This document shows positions 1 through 4,215 of a stretch of DNA of 6,447 nucleotides, piece by piece. The notes beneath the pieces are model-generated. The model worked only from the letters and a program-made list of their open reading frames with translations, was not told where the DNA came from and did not search any database. Made by a program: the position numbers and the translations under genes. Source of the stretch: Pseudonocardiales bacterium (GTDB taxonomy: Bacteria > Actinomycetota > Actinomycetes > Mycobacteriales > Pseudonocardiaceae); NCBI GenBank assembly GCA_013695005.1, contig JACDBJ010000460.1:1-6447 (forward strand), given 5' to 3'. The first letter of the stretch is position 1. Each line of letters begins with the position of its first letter.

Positions 1-690
1 GGCCACGTCCACCTGGCGACGCCGCTCGCGGCGGGACCGCTGCTAGCGGCGTCCGCCCGGCCGGTCGGCCGTCACCTCGTCGTGCTGGGCCGGATCACTC
101 CGTACAAGGGGCAGCACGTCGCCGCCGCGCTGGCGCACCGGCTGCGACGCGACGTGGTGCTGGCCGGGCCGGTTGGCCCGTACACCACGGCCCTGGAGCT
201 GGCGACGGCCGGCGAGCAGGCGGCGACGAACCCCGACGTCCGGTACTGGTACGAGCAGGTCGCTCCACTCGTGGACGGTGCCCGGGTCCGCTGGGTGGGG
301 TCGCTCGCGCCGGCCGCGCGCGACCGCATGGTGTCCAGCGCCGCAGCCACGTTGTTCCCGCTGGACTGGGAGGAGCCCGGCGGGACCGCGGTGGTGGAGT
401 CGTTGGCGCTCGGAACGCCGGTGATCGGCTACCGCAGAGGCTGCCTGCCCGAGCTGGTCAGCTCCGGCCGCACCGGTTGGCTCGTCGAGCCCGGCGATGT
501 CGACGCGTTGGCCGCAGCGGTGGACGCGGTGAGCCGGATCGACCGCACCGAGTGTCGCCGCGACGCGGTCGAACGGTTCACCCCCGCCCGGATGGCCGAG
601 CAGTACCTCGCGCTGTATCGCACCGTGCTCGCACGCACCGCCCGGACCGCGGCCGCCGTCCCTACTCGTGCGCTGCCGCCCAGGTGGTGA
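1..690 (+). CDS. GT4-family glycosyltransferase, C-terminal part (5' end outside window)
   Basis: The frame is open from base 1 and ends at TGA 688-690, giving 229 residues of what is probably a 350-400 aa enzyme. The visible part is the C-terminal, nucleotide-sugar-binding Rossmann lobe of a GT-B fold retaining glycosyltransferase. It starts with a strand and loop typical of the domain (LVVLGRITPYKG, residues about 26-37, in which the K and G usually contact donor phosphate). It continues through DVVLAGPVG, and carries the GT4 E-x7-E signature at residues 125-133 (EEPGGTAVVE), followed by ALGTPVIGYRRGCLPELV and GRTGWLV. Family members transfer a sugar from an NDP-sugar to lipid, glycan or small-molecule acceptors at the cytoplasmic face. 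Donor and acceptor cannot be inferred here. It converges on the small gene at 706-941 with a 15-nt gap and no obvious hairpin between them. The family call is firm; specificity is unknown. Confidence 0.93.
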   Translation, partial: GHVHLATPLAAGPLLAASARPVGRHLVVLGRITPYKGQHVAAALAHRLRRDVVLAGPVGPYTTALELATAGEQAATNPDVRYWYEQVAPLVDGARVRWVGSLAPAARDRMVSSAAATLFPLDWEEPGGTAVVESLALGTPVIGYRRGCLPELVSSGRTGWLVEPGDVDALAAAVDAVSRIDRTECRRDAVERFTPARMAEQYLALYRTVLARTARTAAAVPTRALPPRW

Positions 691-705
691 CTGGGTCGGC
701 GTCGG

Positions 706-941
706 TCAGGACTTCGACTTGGACTTCTTGGCCGCGGCCTTACCGCCCTTGCGACCGGCCGCCTTCTTCAGCGCCGTCGTGCCGCCCTGCGACGAGTCGC
801 CCCGGATCCCGACTTCTTGCCGCCGTGCGACGACGCGTCGGGCGAGTTCGCGATCTTCGCGGCGCGCTGCTTGGACATGCCTTTGTCCTTGAGGGCCTCG
901 TACTGCTTCTCGTTCTTGACGCTGGGCCGCTTCTTCGGCAT
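706..941 (-). pseudogene. Small lysine-rich DUF7218-like protein gene, frameshifted near 800-803
   Basis: A strong Shine-Dalgarno AGGAGG lies 6 nt before ATG 941-939. The reading begins MPKKRPSVKNEKQYEALKDK, then GMSKQRAAKIANSPDASSHGG and KKSGSG. This N-terminus matches short basic actinobacterial proteins variously annotated as DUF7218 or 'plasmid stabilization protein'; the DUF number is from memory. In this frame the protein turns into an Arg-rich tail and stops at 770-768 (57 aa). The expected family C-terminus, GDSSQGGTTALKKAAGRKGG followed by KAAAKKSKSKS, is read in another frame from about 799 to stop 708-706. Adding one G to the minus-strand GGGG run (800-803) joins both halves into about 78 aa with ...KKSGSGGDSSQGG... 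across the junction. The Lys/Ala/Gly-rich tail resembles histone-like DNA-binding tails, but function is unknown. Either a real frameshift or a homopolymer sequencing error explains it. Confidence 0.8.
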
Positions 942-1001
942 GGCGTCCTCCTGTCAGCCGGCTCGAGTACCGGCGGTGTTCCCTAAGTTCGCAGACACTG
1001 C

Positions 1002-1027
1002 GGTTCTGCGGCAGGCTCTTTGGGTAA
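1002..1027 (+). promoter_or_regulatory. Candidate SigB/SigF-type promoter for the DUF6328 gene
   Basis: GGTT at 1002-1005, a 16-nt spacer, and GGGTAA at 1022-1027 match the actinobacterial general-stress sigma pattern (GNNT or GGTTT, 14-17 nt, GGGTA). The projected start point is near 1034, only a few bases before ATG 1037. A message from it would therefore be leaderless or nearly so, and would lack the AAGGGA at 1026-1031 that otherwise looks like a ribosome binding site. This is a pattern match only. Confidence 0.5.
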
Positions 1028-1036
1028 GGGACTGGG

Positions 1037-1558
1037 ATGACCGACACCCGGGACGCGAGTCGAGCAGGTCGGCCGAACCCGCGTGTGGACGAGTCACCGG
1101 AGCAGCGCGCGGACCGCAACAACGAGCTGCTTCAGGAGCTGCGGGTGTCCCAGACCGGGGTGCAGGTGCTCTTCGGCTTCCTGCTCTCGCTGTCGTTCAC
1201 CGAGCGGTTCGCCAGGATCGACGCCACCCAGCGGTGGATCTACGTCGCGACGTTGCTGCTGGCCACGGCCACGACGGCGCTGCTCGTCGCGCCGGTAGCG
1301 GTGCATCGCATGGTGTTCCACCGCGGGGTCAAGTCCCAGTTGGTGAAACTGACCCACCGGCTCGCCTCGGTGGGCCTTGTCGCGTTGGCCCTGACGCTCA
1401 TCGGGGCCGTGCTGCTGGTGCTCGACATCGCGATCGGTCGCGGCCCGGCGATCGTCATCTCGGCCGTCGCGGCGGTCATGTTCGCGGTGCTCTGGTACGT
1501 GCTGCCCCTGCCGCTGCGCAGGGCGAAACCCACCGGAGACGTTCCCCCGCCTTTGTGA
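1037..1558 (+). CDS. DUF6328 family integral membrane protein
   Basis: This 173-aa protein has a charged cytoplasmic-type N-terminus (residues 1-35, many Arg/Asp/Glu). It is followed by the characteristic block NELLQELRVSQTGVQVLFGF and four predicted membrane helices at about 41-57, 68-88, 109-131 and 137-160. The segment LLVAPVAVHRMVFHRG (82-97) and the loop VKLTHRLA are also typical of DUF6328, a family frequent in actinobacteria and sometimes mislabelled as a sodium:proton antiporter. No catalytic or transport motif is visible, and no function is established. ATG 1037 is chosen because it opens the conserved N-terminus and has AAGGGA 5 nt upstream. A GGGTAA element lies just before it, suggesting stress-sigma control. 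It diverges from the small basic gene (95-nt gap) and converges on gluconokinase (10-nt gap). Confidence 0.88.
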   Translation: MTDTRDASRAGRPNPRVDESPEQRADRNNELLQELRVSQTGVQVLFGFLLSLSFTERFARIDATQRWIYVATLLLATATTALLVAPVAVHRMVFHRGVKSQLVKLTHRLASVGLVALALTLIGAVLLVLDIAIGRGPAIVISAVAAVMFAVLWYVLPLPLRRAKPTGDVPPPL

Positions 1559-1568
1559 CGCACCGCCG

Positions 1569-2141
1569 TCATGATCTGCCGGCCACCAGCCGCAGGACCG
1601 CCTCGGCGATCTGGTGCGGAGTTCGGTCCCCCGGCACGGCGACCCCTGGCTCGTCGGGCTGGAGCGGCTCCAGCGTGGCGATCTGGCTCGCGAGCAAGGT
1701 GGCCGGCATGAAGTGGCCGACCCGGGCGAGTAGCCGCCGCTTGAGCGCGGACGCCGGCACAGCGAGATGCACGAACCGGACCGACGGATGGCCCGCGCGC
1801 AGCACGTCTCGGTAGCGGCGTCGCAGCGCAGAGCAGGTCACTACGGCGTTGCGGCCGGCGTCCTCCTGCTCGCCGATCCACGCCGCGACCGCGGCCAGCC
1901 ACGGCGCGCGGTCGGGGTCGTCCAGTGGCCGGCCCGTGGTCATCAGTGCCCGGCTCGCCGCGGGATGCAGCGAGTCACCCTCGAGGAACGCCCAGCCGGT
2001 CGCCGCAACGAGCTCGTCCGCGACGGTGCTCTTGCCCGCGCCCGAGACTCCCATCAGCACGACCGTCACGGTGCCGGGGTCGGCTGGGGCCGGCAGCGCG
2101 TCATCGGGCACCGCGTCGTCCGGCAGCGTGTCGTCCGGCAC
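1569..2141 (-). CDS. gntK: Gluconokinase, GntK type
   Basis: This enzyme phosphorylates D-gluconate with ATP to 6-phosphogluconate, feeding the pentose phosphate or Entner-Doudoroff routes in the cytoplasm. Read from GTG 2141 it has 190 residues. The Walker A loop is GVSGAGKST (31-39), followed by the family blocks EGDSLHP (54-60), GRPLDDPDRAPWL (70-82), CSALRRRYRDVLR (103-115) and GHFMPATLLASQIATLEPL (142-160), all diagnostic for this P-loop gluconokinase. The core normally begins a few residues before the P-loop. Here there is a 24-residue acidic extension built of PDD repeats, so GTG 2069 (residue 25) is an alternative start; neither has a strong Shine-Dalgarno. The GTG at 2141 lies 4 nt after the SDR stop, which fits translational coupling in an SDR-gntK operon. 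Confidence 0.92.
   Translation of the reverse strand: MPDDTLPDDAVPDDALPAPADPGTVTVVLMGVSGAGKSTVADELVAATGWAFLEGDSLHPAASRALMTTGRPLDDPDRAPWLAAVAAWIGEQEDAGRNAVVTCSALRRRYRDVLRAGHPSVRFVHLAVPASALKRRLLARVGHFMPATLLASQIATLEPLQPDEPGVAVPGDRTPHQIAEAVLRLVAGRS
2097..2141 (-). repeat. Three tandem 15-bp imperfect repeats at the gntK 5' end
   Basis: On the minus strand, three consecutive 15-bp units begin at 2141, 2126 and 2111 with consensus sTGCCGGACGACrCG. They encode PDDTL, PDDAV and PDDAL, and a partial fourth unit (CTGCCGGCC) follows. Units one and three begin with GTG and could both serve as start codons. They form an acidic, proline-containing leader unlike the rest of gluconokinase. The repeat is visible directly; whether it is translated is not settled. 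Confidence 0.75.
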
Positions 2142-2145
2142 GGCG

Positions 2146-3174
2146 TCAGCCGCGGCGCAGCCGGCTCATAGCGAGACCGGTCAGCGCGGCAACTCCCGCC
2201 GCACCGGCCCCGACGACGCCCGGATGCTGCGAGGCCCACAGCTGGTAGCTGCGGGGGGCCGCCTTGTCATCGAAGCGGCCGTGGCTACCGAAGTCGCTGC
2301 CACCGGGACCGTCCGCCGGAACCCACAGGTTCGACGGCGAGTCGGCCGGTTGCCGCTGCTTGGTCTGCTGCGCGTCGTAGCCGGTCTTCGCGAGATACCA
2401 GTCGAGCAGCCCTGGAGCGATCTTGCTGGCGAGCACGGTGGCGACGGTGCTCGCACCCACCCAGTACTCCCGGCGCCGGGGGTGATCGGCGGCGTGCACG
2501 ATCGCGTCGGCGGCGACCTCGGGCTGGTAGATCGGCGGCACCGGCTGCGGCCGACGCGGCAGCCGGGAGAGCACCCAGTCGAACTGCGGGGTGTTCACCG
2601 CAGGCAGGTGGACCTGGGTGACCCGTACGCCGGACTTGTCGTGCAACAGCTCGCAGCGCAGCGCGTCGGTGAAGCCGCGGGCGGCCGCCTTGGCGCCGCT
2701 GTAGACGCTCTGCAGCGGGATGGCGCGGTAGGCGATAGCCGAGCCCACCTGCACGATCGTGCCGCTGTCGCGCGGCAGCATGCGCCGCAGCGCCGCCCTT
2801 GTGCCGTTGACCATGCCGAGGTACGTGACCTCGGTCGCGCGCTGGAACTCCTCGGGGCTGACCTGGGTGAACGGCGCGAACACCGAGCTGAAGGCGGCGT
2901 TGACCCACACGTCGATCGGTCCGAGCTCGGCCTCGGCCCGCTCCGCTGCCTCGTCGACCCCCCGGTTGTCCGCGACGTCGACCATGATCGGCAACGCAGT
3001 GCCGCCCGCGGAGCGGACCTCGTCGGCCACCGCGTTGAGCCCCACCTCCCCGCGGGCCAGCAGGGCGATCGCGGCGCCACGGCGGGCGAACCGCTGGGCT
3101 GTCGCCCTGCCGACCCCGCCGCTCGCACCGGTGATCACCACAACTTGACGTTCCGATCGATCGGACTGCGCCAT
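2146..3174 (-). CDS. SDR-family oxidoreductase with C-terminal membrane segment
   Basis: This 342-aa short-chain dehydrogenase/reductase has a Rossmann fold for NAD(P)(H). The dinucleotide motif is TGASGGVG (15-22), MVDVAD (64-69) contacts the adenine side, and the structural motif is NAA (92-94) where most members have NAG. The catalytic Ser is S145 in QVGSAIAYR, and YSGAK gives Y158 and K162. After the roughly 250-residue catalytic domain comes a linker rich in Pro/Asp/Gly, then a hydrophobic stretch GVVGAGAAGVAALTGLAM (319-336) ending in RLRRG. This looks like a single C-terminal membrane anchor with a basic cytoplasmic end. Substrate is unknown. GTG 3180 is in frame but overlaps the AAAGGGAG Shine-Dalgarno; ATG 3174 is spaced correctly and is preferred. 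It is the first gene of a probable SDR-gntK transcript with a GGGTAG promoter-like element upstream. Confidence 0.9.
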   Translation of the reverse strand: MAQSDRSERQVVVITGASGGVGRATAQRFARRGAAIALLARGEVGLNAVADEVRSAGGTALPIMVDVADNRGVDEAAERAEAELGPIDVWVNAAFSSVFAPFTQVSPEEFQRATEVTYLGMVNGTRAALRRMLPRDSGTIVQVGSAIAYRAIPLQSVYSGAKAAARGFTDALRCELLHDKSGVRVTQVHLPAVNTPQFDWVLSRLPRRPQPVPPIYQPEVAADAIVHAADHPRRREYWVGASTVATVLASKIAPGLLDWYLAKTGYDAQQTKQRQPADSPSNLWVPADGPGGSDFGSHGRFDDKAAPRSYQLWASQHPGVVGAGAAGVAALTGLAMSRLRRG

Positions 3175-3179
3175 GGTCA

Positions 3180-3187
3180 CTCCCTTT
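3180..3187 (-). promoter_or_regulatory. Ribosome binding site that fixes the SDR start
   Basis: The minus strand reads AAAGGGAG at 3187-3180, then TGACC and ATG at 3174-3172. The purine tract ends 5 nt before the ATG, whereas the upstream GTG (3180-3178) begins inside it and could not use it. This supports ATG 3174 as the start. Confidence 0.7.
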
Positions 3188-3205
3188 CGCCGCGATTAAC
3201 CCTGG

Positions 3206-3231
3206 CTACCCCGAAGCGGCGAACTTCACAC
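3206..3231 (-). promoter_or_regulatory. Candidate SigB/SigF-type promoter for SDR-gntK
   Basis: The minus strand has GTGT (3231-3228), a 16-nt spacer, and GGGTAG (3211-3206), matching the general-stress sigma pattern of actinobacteria. A start near 3199 would give a leader of about 25 nt containing the AAAGGGAG ribosome binding site, which is a sensible arrangement. It is back to back with a similar element on the plus strand. Confidence 0.5.
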
Positions 3232-3241
3232 CGCGGACAGG

Positions 3242-3267
3242 GCGTGAGCAGCCCGTTTAACGGGTAT
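3242..3267 (+). promoter_or_regulatory. Candidate SigB/SigF-type promoter for the DUF1360-VKOR-GH15 genes
   Basis: GCGT (3242-3245), a 16-nt spacer and GGGTAT (3262-3267) fit GNNT-N14-16-GGGTAy. The predicted start is near 3274, leaving a 25-nt leader with AAGGAGG placed properly before ATG 3299. The -10 match is good and the -35 only partial. Confidence 0.5.
3252..3264 (+). promoter_or_regulatory. 13-bp perfect dyad CCCGTTTAACGGG, possible operator
   Basis: Each arm is CCCGTT/AACGGG around a single central T, a perfect inverted repeat. Its right arm supplies the GGG of the GGGTAT -10 box, so a protein bound here would overlap the promoter spacer and -10. AT-rich symmetry stands out in this very GC-rich setting. 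No regulator gene is seen in the window. Confidence 0.4.
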
Positions 3268-3298
3268 CTGCACCAGGAACAACACAAGGAGGATGGAC

Positions 3299-3622
3299 AT
3301 GGCCGATGTCATCGGTGATCATGTGCGGGTGGTGGCCCAGCACGGCGCGCAGACCTACCGCCAGGGTGCGCGGCGCCCGCTGGGCGGTTACGTCCTGGTC
3401 ATGGCTCTGTTCGGGGCGCTGGCGGCAGTGGCCGACGGACTGGCCAAGGCAAAAGGGCGCACGGTGCCGCAGCTTGGCCCGTCCGGCCTGCTCGCGATGA
3501 CCTTGGGGACGCCCACGCTGTCCCGGGCTCGGACCAAGGACGCGGTCACCGGCCTACTGCGAGCGCCGTTCACCCAGTACGAGTTCTCCGGCGGTCCCGC
3601 GGCACAGCAGGCGCAGTCGTGA
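3299..3622 (+). CDS. DUF1360-like membrane protein, lacking the C-terminal half
   Basis: This 107-aa protein starts at ATG 3299, which sits 6 nt after a strong AAGGAGG (3286-3292). The in-frame ATG 3293 is too close to it. RPLGGYVLVMALFGALAAVA (26-45) is a membrane helix. LGTPTLSRARTKDAVTGLLRAPFTQYE (69-95, shown here in parts: TPTLSRARTKD, VTGLLRAPFTQYE) corresponds to the DUF1360 core, where relatives typically have THKLSRLLAKD and VTSPLRAPFTRYE. Full-length relatives, as I recall them, continue with a second half containing a GELxTCPFC motif and further helices; this one stops soon after with GGPAAQQAQS. No remnant of that half is visible in the other frames directly downstream. Function of the family is unknown. 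It overlaps the next gene by 4 nt (GTGA) and leads a three-gene set. Confidence 0.72.
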   Translation: MADVIGDHVRVVAQHGAQTYRQGARRPLGGYVLVMALFGALAAVADGLAKAKGRTVPQLGPSGLLAMTLGTPTLSRARTKDAVTGLLRAPFTQYEFSGGPAAQQAQS

Positions 3623-4215
3623 CGGGCGGGACCGCAGGTCGGCTACGGCGCCGGCCATCGGGACCGCGCGCGGCGGCGGCGAGGGCCAACGGCGGAATCG
3701 GGCGTAGCTCCAGCCGCTACGCCGAGCGGGTCAGCGACGACCTGCGCCGGGTGGACACCCCGGACCTCGCGCGCCGGCGTGCCGCCACCGGGCTCACCCT
3801 GGTGGCGACCGCGGCCCTTGGCATCGTGCAGGCGTATCAGACCGGATTGCTGCGCCGAGTCCCCGAACCGCGGTTGTCCTGGCTCGACGCCGAGAAGGTG
3901 GACGCCTCGGGCTCGGCGTATCACCTGTTCGGCACTCCGGATGCCGGCCTCGGCATAGCCTCCTACGGGGCATCCCTCGTGCTCTACGGCGCTGGGCCGG
4001 CCGACCGCGCCGCGACCAAGCCGCTACTGCCGCTCTTGGCGGCGGCAAAATCCACAGTGGACGCGGCGAGCGGCATCTACCTGTTCCTCGAGCAGATCAC
4101 CGGACATCGAAAGTTGTGCAGCTGGTGCACGCTCGCCGCCCTGGCGAACGTCGCCGCCGCCCCGCTGGTGTGGCCCGAGGCCAGGCGGGCCTGGCGGGCG
4201 CTGCGCGGCCGGTGA
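3619..4215 (+). CDS. VKOR-like (vitamin K epoxide reductase family) membrane protein
   Basis: This 198-aa protein starts at GTG 3619, overlapping the previous stop by 4 nt. Residues 1-38 are Arg/Ala/Gly-rich and poorly conserved in appearance; the recognisable family part begins at SDDLRRVDTPDLARRR (39-54). Hydrophobic segments lie at about 56-73, 111-125, 134-158 and 168-185. The pair C167-S-W-C170 in HRKLCSWCTLAALAN corresponds to the VKOR CxxC that passes electrons to a quinone. These are the only two cysteines, so the second (loop) pair that bacterial VKORs use to receive electrons from a DsbA-like partner is absent. VKOR homologues act in the membrane in disulfide formation. With this cysteine set the protein may have another redox role or a cysteine-bearing partner. 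No dsbA-like gene is in the window. A start nearer residue 39 is possible but lacks support. Confidence 0.75.
   Translation: MTGGTAGRLRRRPSGPRAAAARANGGIGRSSSRYAERVSDDLRRVDTPDLARRRAATGLTLVATAALGIVQAYQTGLLRRVPEPRLSWLDAEKVDASGSAYHLFGTPDAGLGIASYGASLVLYGAGPADRAATKPLLPLLAAAKSTVDAASGIYLFLEQITGHRKLCSWCTLAALANVAAAPLVWPEARRAWRALRGR

Noticed and set aside
691..705. Terminator between the glycosyltransferase and the small basic gene
   Set aside because: The gap is only 15 nt and holds no inverted repeat with a T run.
706..1122. 138-codon minus-strand frame as the real form of the small basic gene
   Set aside because: Only its last 35 or so residues match the family. Its upstream part is Arg/Gln/Glu nonsense that extends through the intergenic region into the divergent DUF6328 gene, whereas the well-placed ATG 941 lies in another frame.
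1540..1590. Terminator between convergent DUF6328 and gntK
   Set aside because: The gap is 10 nt and I found no stable stem followed by a T run on either strand.
817..1815. 332-codon plus-strand open frame
   Set aside because: It overlaps the small basic gene, DUF6328 and gntK in wrong frames, and its composition is low-complexity Arg/Ala/Gly.
3178..3180. GTG 3180 as SDR start
   Set aside because: It overlaps the Shine-Dalgarno AAAGGGAG; ATG 3174 has proper spacing.
1849..3318. 489-codon plus-strand open frame covering gntK and the SDR gene
   Set aside because: It is antisense to two firmly identified genes, is Arg/Gly/Ala/Asp-rich with no family motif, and long antisense frames are expected in very GC-rich DNA.
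4116..4211. Upstream extension of GH15 to 4116
   Set aside because: It lies wholly within the VKOR gene over its CSWC region. The GTG 4212 start gives a 4-nt overlap and the usual family N-terminus.
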